Positions 15,204-22,470 of a stretch of DNA of 55,554 nucleotides are shown piece by piece. Source of the DNA: Hyphomonadaceae bacterium BRH_c29 (GTDB lineage Bacteria; Pseudomonadota; Alphaproteobacteria; Caulobacterales; Hyphomonadaceae); NCBI GenBank assembly GCA_000961695.1, contig LADW01000018.1, positions 1 to 55,554 of the forward strand. Reading direction: 5' to 3'. Every line of letters begins with the position of its first letter. Within the stretch, counting starts at the first letter, position 1. The translations under genes and the position numbers were made by a program. The notes under the pieces are model-generated. The model did not search any database and was not told the DNA's origin. It worked only from the letters and a program-made list of their open reading frames with translations.

Positions 15204-15758
15204 ATGAAGCAGCAGGCCACACGTTCGTCCGGCAAGCATTGGCTGACGGTGATTGCGTTGATCGTCATCATTCAGGCGGTTGCGGCAGCCTTCTTCCTGA
15301 TGGACGCGGTGCTGGATATCGCGGTTGGCGTTCAGGTGATGGACGCTTTCTACCATGGTTTCGAGCTGCTGGTGGCGATCGCGCTGGTTGCAGGCGTGGT
15401 GATGGGCATGCTGGTCCTGCGGCGCCTGATTGCCGAAGCGAAGCAGCGGGAGCGGACCATGGCGCTGGCGCGCGGTGCCCTGGCTGCAATCGTCGAACAG
15501 CGCTTCGCCGAATGGGGCCTCACTGAAGCTGAAAGCGAAGTGGCCCTCTTCGCCGTCAAGGGATACGGGATCGCCGAGATCGCGCGTTTGCGCGACGCCG
15601 CCACAGGCACTGTGCGCGCACAGCTCAGCAGGATCTACGTCAAGGCGGGCGTGACCAGTCAGGCCATGCTGATCGGCGGCCTTATCGACGAGTTCATCGA
15701 TGTCGTGCCCGTACGGGAACCGAAGAGCAAGCCTGTGCAGATGTCCCGCAGCGCCTGA
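15204..15758 (+). CDS. Membrane-anchored LuxR-type HTH transcriptional regulator
   Basis: A 184-residue protein from the ATG at 15204, preceded by GACGAGGATC; an ATG at 15177 is the alternative. Two membrane helices (about 12-33 and 52-73) are followed by a short coiled linker. A GerE/LuxR-type winged HTH follows (about 104-162): WGLTEAESEVALFAVKGYGIAEIARLR and TVRAQLSRIYVKAGVTSQ contain the recognition helix pattern. There is no receiver or autoinducer domain, so sensing, if any, must occur through the membrane part or the periplasmic loop. The divergent di-haem peroxidase gene is the obvious target candidate. Small membrane-tethered LuxR proteins of this layout occur in alphaproteobacteria but are poorly studied. 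Confidence 0.88.
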   Translation: MKQQATRSSGKHWLTVIALIVIIQAVAAAFFLMDAVLDIAVGVQVMDAFYHGFELLVAIALVAGVVMGMLVLRRLIAEAKQRERTMALARGALAAIVEQRFAEWGLTEAESEVALFAVKGYGIAEIARLRDAATGTVRAQLSRIYVKAGVTSQAMLIGGLIDEFIDVVPVREPKSKPVQMSRSA

Positions 15759-15792
15759 CCGGACCGGATGTCCGCTGTCGCGGGGAGGGTGG

Positions 15793-17469
15793 CTACTCCC
15801 GCGCGGCGGCGCTTGCGTCTCTCAGGCCTTTGAATTCCGAGCTTGCCTTCAGCTCTGGCCAGGTTTCCGAATTGGCGAGGTCGCGGGTCATGTCGAGGAA
15901 GAGTTCGACATCCTGGGCCGCGCCGCGCAGGTCCCAGTTCGGGTCCCAGGCGTCATACTGATTGTGATAGCGGTTGCCGATATAGTCGGCGACCCATGCG
16001 TCGCCTGCTTCGCGTCCGCCGTCCACAAGGTCAGAGCCGCCCGCGATGCCCATGATCAGCAGGACCGGCACGCCGCGGCGGGCGAGCGAGAAATGGTCGG
16101 CGCGATAGAAGAGGCCGTTTTCCGGCAGGCCCTCGGGTGAAATCGTGCGGCCTTGCTTGGCGGCGGCTGCAGCCATCATCTCTTCCAACTCGCTCTGGCC
16201 TTCGCCCACCTGGATCACGTCATGCGCAGGGCCAGCAGTCTGCAGGATGTCGAGGGTGAAATTGGCGACGGTCTTGTCCAGCGGATAGACCGGGTTCTGG
16301 GCGTAGGCTTCAGAGCCGAGCAGGCCGCTTTCCTCGCCCGTCCAGGCGGCGAACACCACGGTGCGCTCCGGGGCAGGGCCGGCTTTCAGATTGCGGGCGA
16401 TCTCCATGATGCCGGCGAGGCCGAGGGCATCATCATTGGCGCCGGGCCGGACCGTGCGGCCCTCTGCGTCGGGTTCGCCGACGCCATAAGCGTCCCAGTG
16501 GCCGGACAGCATGATCGTCTCGTCCGGGCGGGTTGTGCCGGTGATCTTGCCGAGCACGTTCTGGCTCTCGACCGTTTCGACCGAGAGACCCAGATCTGCG
16601 TTGAAGCGCAGGTCGCCCAGTGTGAAGGCCTGGAAGTCGCGCTTGCGGGCGGCGATGCGGAGCGCGTCCAGATCGTATCCAGCCTCAGCAATCCACTTTT
16701 TCGCCATGTCTTCGTGCAGCCAGCCCTGCAGGTCGACTGGGGCCTTTTTGGCGCCGGTTCCGGCCACGGCGTAATTCTCGCCCGGTGAGGAGGCGGCGAC
16801 ATTCCAGCCATAGCCGGCGGCTTTTGTCTCGTGGATCACAAGCGCGGCCACGGCGCCGCGGCGGGCGGCTTCTTCGAACTTGTAGGCCCAGCGGCCATAA
16901 TAGGTCATCCGGCGGCCACCGAAGAGGCCGCTGATCGGGTCATCTTCTGCAACGCCGAAATCCGGATCGTTGACGAGGAAGAGGGCGACCTTTCCGGTGA
17001 GGTCGATATCGCCGAAATCATCCCAGTCGCGTTCCGGCGCGCTGGCGCCAAAGCCGACGAACACGACCGGCGCGTTTTCCACCTTGATGGTCGCGCTGGG
17101 GTTGGGGGAGCTGATTTCGATATCGCGCGCCTGTTCCATCGGAATGACAGCGCCGCTCTGGCTGACGTTCAGGGTGCGGACGTCTGTGATGAGGGAATGT
17201 TTGAGGGTGACCGGGTCTGTCCATTTCCCGTCGCGCCCGCCAGGTTCGAGGCCGAGATCCGTGAAGCGCTCGATCAGGTAGGCAACCGTCTTGGTCTCGC
17301 CTTCGGTGCCGGGCGCGCGGCCGAGGAACTCGTCAGAGGACAAGACCCTGGCGGTTTCGGACATGTTTTCGGTGTTGATGGGGGAAGCGTCATCCGGGGC
17401 CGTCACCGTGTGCGCGCAGGCCATAAGGCCGAGGCTGGCCGTTGCCGATACCAGGAGTGTTCTGATCAT
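15793..17469 (-). CDS. M28-family metallopeptidase with PA domain, lipoprotein
   Basis: A 558-residue exported peptidase. The N-terminus MIRTLLVSATASLGLMACA has a lipobox (Cys18). An inserted protease-associated domain covers roughly residues 130-260. The M28 zinc-binding core then shows SGHWDAYG (His and Asp ligands), GANDDALGLAGIMEIAR (bridging Asp) and AWTGEESGLLGSEAYA (catalytic and ligand Glu). The terminal histidine ligand is probably in YHNQYDAWDP. The family consists of aminopeptidases and carboxypeptidases with two zinc ions. It is probably anchored on the periplasmic face or outer membrane and trims peptides. It begins 39 bases after the HPr stop on the same strand. Confidence 0.93.
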   Translation of the reverse strand: MIRTLLVSATASLGLMACAHTVTAPDDASPINTENMSETARVLSSDEFLGRAPGTEGETKTVAYLIERFTDLGLEPGGRDGKWTDPVTLKHSLITDVRTLNVSQSGAVIPMEQARDIEISSPNPSATIKVENAPVVFVGFGASAPERDWDDFGDIDLTGKVALFLVNDPDFGVAEDDPISGLFGGRRMTYYGRWAYKFEEAARRGAVAALVIHETKAAGYGWNVAASSPGENYAVAGTGAKKAPVDLQGWLHEDMAKKWIAEAGYDLDALRIAARKRDFQAFTLGDLRFNADLGLSVETVESQNVLGKITGTTRPDETIMLSGHWDAYGVGEPDAEGRTVRPGANDDALGLAGIMEIARNLKAGPAPERTVVFAAWTGEESGLLGSEAYAQNPVYPLDKTVANFTLDILQTAGPAHDVIQVGEGQSELEEMMAAAAAKQGRTISPEGLPENGLFYRADHFSLARRGVPVLLIMGIAGGSDLVDGGREAGDAWVADYIGNRYHNQYDAWDPNWDLRGAAQDVELFLDMTRDLANSETWPELKASSEFKGLRDASAAARE

Positions 17470-17508
17470 GTTTGCTTCCCGTAAGATGTTGCCGCCGGGG
17501 GCGGTGGA

Positions 17509-17826
17509 TTAGTAAAGGACGTCGCTCTCGCCGCGTTCGCCGAAGCCGTCGGCGATGAGGCTGGCAATGGCGGTGACCGCCTCTGCAGCGTCAGGGCCGT
17601 TGGCGGCCAGTTCCACTTCGCAGCCATGCGCAGCGACCAGCATCAAAAGGTCCATGATTGAGCGCGCGTCGGCTTCCTGGCCTTCATGGCTGACGATCAC
17701 CTGCGAGTCGAACTCGGCCGCCAGCTTGGACAGTTTGGCAGAGGCGCGCGCGTGCAGGCCTTTGCGGTTGACGATGGTCACGCTCTGTCGGGCTTCGGTC
17801 ACTGCGTTGGGCTGTGTCTGTGTCAC
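17509..17826 (-). CDS. ptsH: HPr phosphocarrier protein
   Basis: A 105-residue HPr with the active-site sequence VNRKGLHARASAKL, phosphorylatable His25, and the regulatory region EADARSIMDLLML containing the conserved serine used by HPr kinase. The start is a GTG that overlaps the EIIA stop (GTGA, 17826-17823), so the two are translationally coupled. In alphaproteobacteria this incomplete PTS relays phosphate from EI-Ntr for regulation rather than sugar import. No sugar permease, EI or HPr kinase gene is in this window. The N-terminus is about 12 residues longer than in typical HPr. Confidence 0.95.
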   Translation of the reverse strand: MTQTQPNAVTEARQSVTIVNRKGLHARASAKLSKLAAEFDSQVIVSHEGQEADARSIMDLLMLVAAHGCEVELAANGPDAAEAVTAIASLIADGFGERGESDVLY

Positions 17827-18227
17827 GAGGATTTCGCGAGAAGTTCGGAGGCGATGTTGATGTAGCGACGGCCGGCATCAGCGGCGACGCGGGCAGCCTC
17901 CGACAGCAACAGCTCGTCGCGGACTTCGGCTAGCTTGATCAGCATGGGCAGGTTTACGCCCGAGATGACCTCGATATTGCCGGCATTCATGATCGACATG
18001 GCGAGGTTGGAGGGCGTGCCGCCGAACATGTCGGTCAGGATGATGACGCCTTTGCCGACGTCGCAGGCCTTGGCCGTATCGCGGATCTGGTCGCGGCGGG
18101 CTTCGATATCGTCTTCTGCCTCGATGGAGATGGACTTGAATCGCATCTGCTCGCCCACGACATGTTCTGTCGCGGCGACGAGTTCCTTCGAGAGTTTGCC
18201 GTGGCTGACGACGACGATGCCGATCAT
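17823..18227 (-). CDS. PTS mannose-type EIIA component
   Basis: A 134-residue single-domain EIIA-Man. The phosphoryl-accepting His9 lies in VVVSHGKLSKELV, and the family segment VIILTDMFGGTPSNLA is at about 61-76. It would receive phosphate from HPr, encoded by the overlapping next gene. With no EIIB or EIIC permease partner visible, a regulatory role is likely, as known for alphaproteobacterial EIIA-Man proteins that interact with HPr kinase or two-component systems. It follows dapB by about 92 bases on the same strand. Confidence 0.93.
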   Translation of the reverse strand: MIGIVVVSHGKLSKELVAATEHVVGEQMRFKSISIEAEDDIEARRDQIRDTAKACDVGKGVIILTDMFGGTPSNLAMSIMNAGNIEVISGVNLPMLIKLAEVRDELLLSEAARVAADAGRRYINIASELLAKSS

Positions 18228-18319
18228 GCCGGTCCCTTCAGGTTACGTGACCAATTTGTCATGCTGCCATGGCAAGATTGGCCGTCAACCCGGATTCAGC
18301 TGCCAGGCATGCGCGTTTC

Positions 18320-19162
18320 TCAGGCAGCGTTGCCTGAAAGCCCCAGCACATCGTCCATGCTGTAGAGGCCAGGGGGGTGTTTCAGGGCCCAATCTGCGGC
18401 TTTTAGGGCGCCTTTGGCGAACATGGCGCGGTCGAGGGCGGTGTGGCTGATTGTGACGATTTCGGTGTCGGAGCCGAAGCTGACCGAATGCTCGCCGATC
18501 ACGCCGCCCATCCGTCGGACAGCGAAGCCGATCTTGCCGGGCTCGCGGGCGGCGTCCGGGCCATCGTAAGGACCAGCCTGCAGGGCCTCCAGCGAGCTGC
18601 CCCGGCCCTCGGCGGCGGCCTGGCCCAGCATCAGCGCGGTGCCGGAGGGCGCGTCCACTTTCCGGTTATGGTGGGTCTCCAGCACTTCAATGTCCCAGTC
18701 TTCGCCGAGGCTGGCGGCGGCGCGGCGGATCAGGGTTTCCAGCAGCTTGATGCCAAGGGCAAAGCTGCCGGATTTCACGATCACGAGCTCCTTGCCCGCG
18801 CGTTCCAGCTCTTTCTCCTCCGCCGGGGAAAAGCCCGTTGTCCCAATGATTGCAACACGAACCGGCGTATGCTTCAGCGCCTGAAGGGCGGCCAGCGTCG
18901 CGGCGGGGCGGGTGAAATCCAGCCAGACATCGGCCTTGGCAGCCGCCGCGACGGGGTCCGATTCCGGCTTCACGCCGAGATGCGGAATGCCCGCAAGGTC
19001 TCCGATATCCGTGCCCAGATGCGGCGAGCCGGCGATTTCGGTGCCGCCCGCGACGATCAGGCCCCGGCGATGGGCGACGGCGGCGAGCTGGCGGCCCATG
19101 CGGCCGGCGACACCGGCAATGGCGACAGAGAACGAATCGGAGGGGGAAGAAGAGGCGGTCAT
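18320..19162 (-). CDS. dapB: 4-hydroxy-tetrahydrodipicolinate reductase
   Basis: A 280-residue DapB. The ATG at 19162 follows TAAGGGCAAA. The Rossmann motif VAIAGVAGRMGRQL is at about 13-26. The catalytic region EVLETHHNRKVDAPSGTALMLG (about 160-181) has the His-His pair, Lys and substrate-binding GT. Adjacent are IIGTTGF for cofactor binding and FAVRRMGGVIGEHSV near the C-terminus. It reduces the dihydrodipicolinate precursor with NAD(P)H in the diaminopimelate/lysine pathway. It is divergent from adhC across a 179-base gap and lies upstream of the EIIA-HPr genes, an unusual neighbour pair. Confidence 0.97.
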   Translation of the reverse strand: MTASSSPSDSFSVAIAGVAGRMGRQLAAVAHRRGLIVAGGTEIAGSPHLGTDIGDLAGIPHLGVKPESDPVAAAAKADVWLDFTRPAATLAALQALKHTPVRVAIIGTTGFSPAEEKELERAGKELVIVKSGSFALGIKLLETLIRRAAASLGEDWDIEVLETHHNRKVDAPSGTALMLGQAAAEGRGSSLEALQAGPYDGPDAAREPGKIGFAVRRMGGVIGEHSVSFGSDTEIVTISHTALDRAMFAKGALKAADWALKHPPGLYSMDDVLGLSGNAA

Positions 19163-19277
19163 TTTGCCCTTATAGCGGCGTTTCGGGGTGGGGAAACAGG
19201 GGTGCTCAAATGAGGTTCCGGTGCCTTGCATCCGCCGGGCGAAACTGAAATGGTCCGCCGCACAGATTCCCCGGTCG

Positions 19278-19323
19278 CACCGTGTAGAACACCGTATAAA
19301 CACCGTGTAAGCACCACATAAAG
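19278..19323 (+). promoter_or_regulatory. Four phased direct repeats upstream of adhC
   Basis: CACCGTGTAGAA (19278), CACCGTATAAA (19290), CACCGTGTAAG (19301) and the weaker CACCACATAAAG (19312) are spaced 12, 11 and 11 bases. They end 18 bases before the adhC ATG. About one helical turn apart, they would place proteins on one DNA face. They overlap the region where the adhC promoter should lie. Confidence 0.6.
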
Positions 19324-19341
19324 CACAAGAGGCCTCCCGCC

Positions 19342-20448
19342 ATGAAAACCCGCGCCGCTGTCGCATTTGAAGCCAAGAAACCGCTCGAAATCGTCGAGCT
19401 TGACCTGGAAGGCCCGAAGGCTGGCGAAGTTCTGGTCGAGATCATGGCCACCGGCATTTGCCACACGGACGCCTACACGCTGGACGGGCTGGACAGTGAA
19501 GGCATCTTCCCGAGCATCTTGGGCCATGAAGGCGCCGGCATCGTGCGCGAAGTTGGCGCAGGCGTGACCAGCGTGAAGCCGGGCGACCACGTGATCCCGC
19601 TCTACACGCCGGAATGCCGCCAGTGCAAAAGCTGCCTCTCCGGCAAGACCAACCTCTGCACCGCGATCCGCGCGACGCAGGGCAAGGGCCTGATGCCGGA
19701 CGGCACGAGCCGGTTCTCCTACAAGGGCCAGACGATCTATCACTATATGGGCTGCTCGACTTTCTCGAACTTCACCGTCCTGCCGGAGATCGCGGTCGCG
19801 AAAATCCGCACCGACGCGCCCTTCGACAAGGCCTGCTATGTCGGCTGCGGCGTCACCACGGGCGTCGGCGCCGTGACCAATACGGCCAAGGTTCAGGTGG
19901 GCGACAATGTCGTCGTGTTCGGCCTTGGCGGCATCGGCCTCAACGTGCTGCAGGGCGCGCGGATGGCGGGCGCCGACAAGATCATCGGCGTCGACATCAA
20001 TGACAGCAAGGAAGAGTGGGGCCGCAAATTCGGCATGACGCATTTCGTCAATCCGAAGAAAACGAAGGACGTTGTGGCGCATCTTGTCGAGCTGACCGAT
20101 GGCGGCGCCGACTATTCCTTCGACTGTACCGGCAATACGGATGTGATGCGCCAGGCGCTGGAATGCTGCCATCGCGGCTGGGGCACGTCGATCATCATCG
20201 GCGTGGCCGAGGCCGGCAAGGAAATCAGCACACGGCCTTTCCAGCTGGTGACAGGGCGCAACTGGCGCGGCACGGCCTTCGGCGGCGCCAAGGGCCGCAC
20301 GGATGTGCCGAAGATTGTCGACTGGTACATGAACGGCAAGATCCAGATCGACCCGATGATCACGCACGTCATGAAGCTCGACAAGATCAACGACGCGTTC
20401 GACCTGATGCATTCCGGCGAGAGCATCCGGAGTGTGGTAGTTTATTGA
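19342..20448 (+). CDS. adhC: S-(hydroxymethyl)glutathione dehydrogenase (class III alcohol dehydrogenase)
   Basis: A 368-residue zinc alcohol dehydrogenase. The catalytic zinc region is [14 protein letters not shown] (Cys40) with GHEGAGIV (His-Glu). The structural zinc site has the four cysteines of [15 protein letters not shown]. The Rossmann motif [17 protein letters not shown] is at about 193-209, followed by the Asp-ending strand IIGVDIND that selects NAD. It oxidises the glutathione adduct of formaldehyde to S-formylglutathione. The next enzyme, FghA, is at 24710 in this window. Phased repeats lie in its promoter. Its TGA shares a base with the next start codon. Confidence 0.97.
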   Translation: MKTRAAVAFEAKKPLEIVELDLEGPKAGEVLVEIMATGICHTDAYTLDGLDSEGIFPSILGHEGAGIVREVGAGVTSVKPGDHVIPLYTPECRQCKSCLSGKTNLCTAIRATQGKGLMPDGTSRFSYKGQTIYHYMGCSTFSNFTVLPEIAVAKIRTDAPFDKACYVGCGVTTGVGAVTNTAKVQVGDNVVVFGLGGIGLNVLQGARMAGADKIIGVDINDSKEEWGRKFGMTHFVNPKKTKDVVAHLVELTDGGADYSFDCTGNTDVMRQALECCHRGWGTSIIIGVAEAGKEISTRPFQLVTGRNWRGTAFGGAKGRTDVPKIVDWYMNGKIQIDPMITHVMKLDKINDAFDLMHSGESIRSVVVY

Positions 20449-21068
20449 TGCCTGACTCGTTCGATCCTCAGATTGAGTTCGACATCCGAAGTGCAAAAGA
20501 CTACCGGGATTTAGAAGCTAAAATCGGCGGGCGCGCTGAAGCTAATGGACCTCGGACAGGCGAAGGACGGCGAACCTCGAGATCGAACGAAGCATATTGT
20601 ATGCGTAGGTGGTTGCTGTGGGCAGGTGCTGAAGAAAAGCTTCGCTATCCGGTCTCGGTTTTTCATCTAGACGCGCCAGATTTTGTCATCGTAGAAAATG
20701 GCGTTTCGTATGGTATCGAAGTTACGGAGGCAACTAAATCTGAAGATGGCCGAGAGCGGGCGAGATCTGAAAGGTCCAATGCGGACACAGAATTACTCGG
20801 TACCCATGGAGGCCGTGGATACGATGGCTTCGTAGGTGCGGAGCCACTCAAAATGGTTTTTGAAGATATACAAGATGCCATAATTAGAAAGTCAGGGAAG
20901 TATCCCGAAGAAGCCATTATCGACTTGTTGATCTACCCCAATTCAAATCCAGCTTTCGTCATGAATCCTGAGCGTGAATTGCCGATGCTTTTGAATATGC
21001 CCTTCGATAGAAGGGAGTTTAGACGAATCTTCCTTTTTTGGGACAGCGGAACGATCAACGAAATTTAG
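20448..21068 (+). CDS. AT-rich hypothetical protein, possible PD-(D/E)XK-like nuclease
   Basis: A 206-residue protein beginning [20 protein letters not shown]. Its ATG overlaps the adhC TGA by one base (TGATG at 20446-20450), so it is probably translated from the adhC message. Base composition is strikingly different: two sampled 60-base lines are 42-45% GC against 65% in adhC. The segment LDAPDFVIVENGVSYGIEVT (about 74-93) has the D...ExT spacing of a PD-(D/E)XK core, with D78 and E91. IIDLLIYPN (about 157-165) could be a following core strand. There is no membrane segment. The nuclease call is a fold-level guess; the foreign origin is better supported. Confidence 0.7.
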   Translation: MPDSFDPQIEFDIRSAKDYRDLEAKIGGRAEANGPRTGEGRRTSRSNEAYCMRRWLLWAGAEEKLRYPVSVFHLDAPDFVIVENGVSYGIEVTEATKSEDGRERARSERSNADTELLGTHGGRGYDGFVGAEPLKMVFEDIQDAIIRKSGKYPEEAIIDLLIYPNSNPAFVMNPERELPMLLNMPFDRREFRRIFLFWDSGTINEI

Positions 21069-21100
21069 AGCCAAAACAGAATCCAAAGGGAGAAATAAAA

Positions 21101-21478
21101 ATGTTCAGTCACGTCATGGTCGGCACCAACGACCTTGCAAAAGCCAAGGCGTTTTATGACGCCACGTTCAAGGCGCTGGGAGGACGTGAGGCAATCACGG
21201 ACCCGAAAGGCCGTCTGATCTATCTGCACAATGGCGGCACCTTCCTGGTGACCCCGCCGATCGATGGCAAAGAAGCCACGCACGCCAATGGCGGCACGAT
21301 CGGCTTTGCCGCCGAGAACCCGGAACAGGCCGATGCCTGGCACGCGGCCGGTGCAGCGGCTGGCGGCACGCCAATCGAAGACCCGCCGGGCTGGCGCGAA
21401 GGCGGCGCCATGCGGCTCTACCTCGCCTACCTGCGAGACCCCGATGGCAACAAAGTCTGCGCCATGTGCCGCGGCTAA
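21101..21478 (+). CDS. VOC (glyoxalase/dioxygenase) family protein
   Basis: A 125-residue vicinal-oxygen-chelate domain. The ATG at 21101 follows AAAGGGAGAAATAAAA. It opens MFSHVMVGTNDLAKAKAFYD, the usual beta-alpha-beta start with a candidate metal ligand His4, and ends AYLRDPDGNKVCAM, the standard last strand. Many relatives are lactoylglutathione-lyase-like proteins of unknown substrate, and glyoxalase-like genes commonly accompany adhC. Its last codons and terminator are duplicated at 21974-22060. Confidence 0.88.
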   Translation: MFSHVMVGTNDLAKAKAFYDATFKALGGREAITDPKGRLIYLHNGGTFLVTPPIDGKEATHANGGTIGFAAENPEQADAWHAAGAAAGGTPIEDPPGWREGGAMRLYLAYLRDPDGNKVCAMCRG

Positions 21479-21493
21479 AACCCGGTCTTCAAG

Positions 21494-21525
21494 CCGCCCC
21501 TTCGGAAACCGGAGGGGCGGTTTTT
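21494..21525 (+). terminator. Intrinsic terminator of the VOC gene
   Basis: CCGCCCCTTCGG (21494-21505) pairs with CCGGAGGGGCGG (21509-21520) with one wobble, followed by TTTTT. It is a strong hairpin with a T-run 16 bases after the stop codon. Confidence 0.85.
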
Positions 21526-21586
21526 CATTGGCTTGACCCGTGCCGGACGCCCTTTTAGGAAAACGTTTCCAACAGGGGGTATGGGT

Positions 21587-21958
21587 ATGATTGTTTGGTC
21601 GGGCTGGGGCATTCTCGTTCTCGTTTTCGTTGTCGCCGCGTTCTTCGGCGATGTCAGTCTGGTGTCTTTTGTTGCCGGGGCGATGGGCCACGGCACGCCG
21701 GACGCGCCGCCCCTGATCGCGAGGCTTGTCGGCTTCCTGCCATGGATTGGCGCCGCCGCAGCGGCCTGGTTCATGGGGCGGAAGGTCAACACCAAAACGG
21801 AAAAAGTCCTGATTGATCCGGAAACCAATGAGCCGGTCACGCTCCGCACGGGCGGGGGCCACTCCTTCTTCTTCATTCCGATGCAGTACTGGGCCTTCAT
21901 CTTCCTGGTCATCGGCGTGTCCGTTTTTATCGCACTGGCCGAGCCTTCCGCACTCTAG
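21587..21958 (+). CDS. Small integral membrane protein, unknown function
   Basis: A 123-residue protein starting MIVWSGWGILVLVFVVAAFF; the ATG at 21587 has AGGGGG seven bases upstream, while an ATG two codons earlier is too close. Three hydrophobic segments (about 5-21, 45-62 and 98-117) flank a polar loop with NTKTEKVLIDPETNEPVTLR, which resembles a zinc-ribbon-free linker in small inner-membrane proteins. I do not recognise the family. It lies between the VOC gene terminator and a degenerate second copy of that VOC 3' end, so it appears to be an inserted cargo gene. It is expressed with its own ribosome-binding site. Confidence 0.8.
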   Translation: MIVWSGWGILVLVFVVAAFFGDVSLVSFVAGAMGHGTPDAPPLIARLVGFLPWIGAAAAAWFMGRKVNTKTEKVLIDPETNEPVTLRTGGGHSFFFIPMQYWAFIFLVIGVSVFIALAEPSAL

Positions 21959-21973
21959 GTCTGCGCCGCCGCT

Positions 21974-22060
21974 GACCCGGATGGCAACAAAGTGTGCGCC
22001 GTCTGCTGCGGCGAATGCCAGCTTTGCAAGCCGCCCCTCCGAAATCCGGAGGGGCGGTTT
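21974..22060 (+). pseudogene. Duplicated VOC 3' end with terminator
   Basis: The 87 bases here align without gaps to 21437-21523, the last codons of the VOC gene plus its terminator, with 72 identities by hand count. DPDGNKVCA is retained, but the TAA stop has become GAA. The hairpin arms CCGCCCCTCCG (22031-22041) and CGGAGGGGCGG (22047-22057) are now perfectly complementary and followed by TTT. It may therefore still terminate transcription of the preceding membrane-protein gene. Confidence 0.88.
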
Positions 22061-22126
22061 CGCATTCGGGCGAGGCCGTGTAGTCTGGCGCCAGACAGAT
22101 ACCGTAAAACAGCCCTGAAAGGGCGA

Positions 22127-22453
22127 ATGCCCATGACGGATTTCACCCATTATACGATGCTCGCCGATGGCGAAGTGTTTGAACCGAATGCGGATTTCGA
22201 TACCGAGTGCGGCCGCTACATCATGGCCATGAAGGTCTGGGCCAAGGATGCCGACCAGGCCGCTGACATGATTGTCGCGATTGGCCAGCGCCTCGGCTTC
22301 AAGCCGGATGGCGAGTTGCAGGTCTTCGTGACCGAGCCGGAAGAACCGGCCGACGAACAACCCTTCGGCTATGACATCAACTTTACGTCCTATTCCGAGG
22401 ACGAAGAAGACGAAGCGGCGATGGAAGAAGACCGCCCCAAATGGCTCAACTGA
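22127..22453 (+). CDS. Conserved hypothetical acidic protein
   Basis: A 108-residue soluble protein. The frame has two possible starts, ATG at 22127 (MPMTDF) or ATG at 22133; GAAAGGGCG lies upstream of both. It has an alpha/beta N-terminal domain with TECGRYIMAMKVWAKDADQA and DMIVAIGQRLGFKPDGEL. An acidic tail follows (EEPADEQPF, then SEDEEDEAAMEEDRP). No known motif is recognised and no membrane segment is seen. It is followed after 17 bases by the RidA-type lipoprotein on the same strand, so the two may be co-transcribed. Confidence 0.75.
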   Translation: MPMTDFTHYTMLADGEVFEPNADFDTECGRYIMAMKVWAKDADQAADMIVAIGQRLGFKPDGELQVFVTEPEEPADEQPFGYDINFTSYSEDEEDEAAMEEDRPKWLN

Positions 22454-22470
22454 CAACAGGACATGACTAT

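Noticed and set aside
19278..19323. CRISPR array
   Set aside because: Units are only 11-12 bases with no spacers; they are tandem direct repeats. No CRISPR array is present anywhere in the window.
20016..20447. Upstream extension of the AT-rich gene into adhC
   Set aside because: The open frame continues 144 codons back into adhC in another frame; the composition break and the TGATG overlap place the true start at 20448.
19159..20496. 445-codon open frame on the minus strand across adhC
   Set aside because: It mirrors a clear zinc alcohol dehydrogenase; no start signal, domain or membrane pattern supports it.
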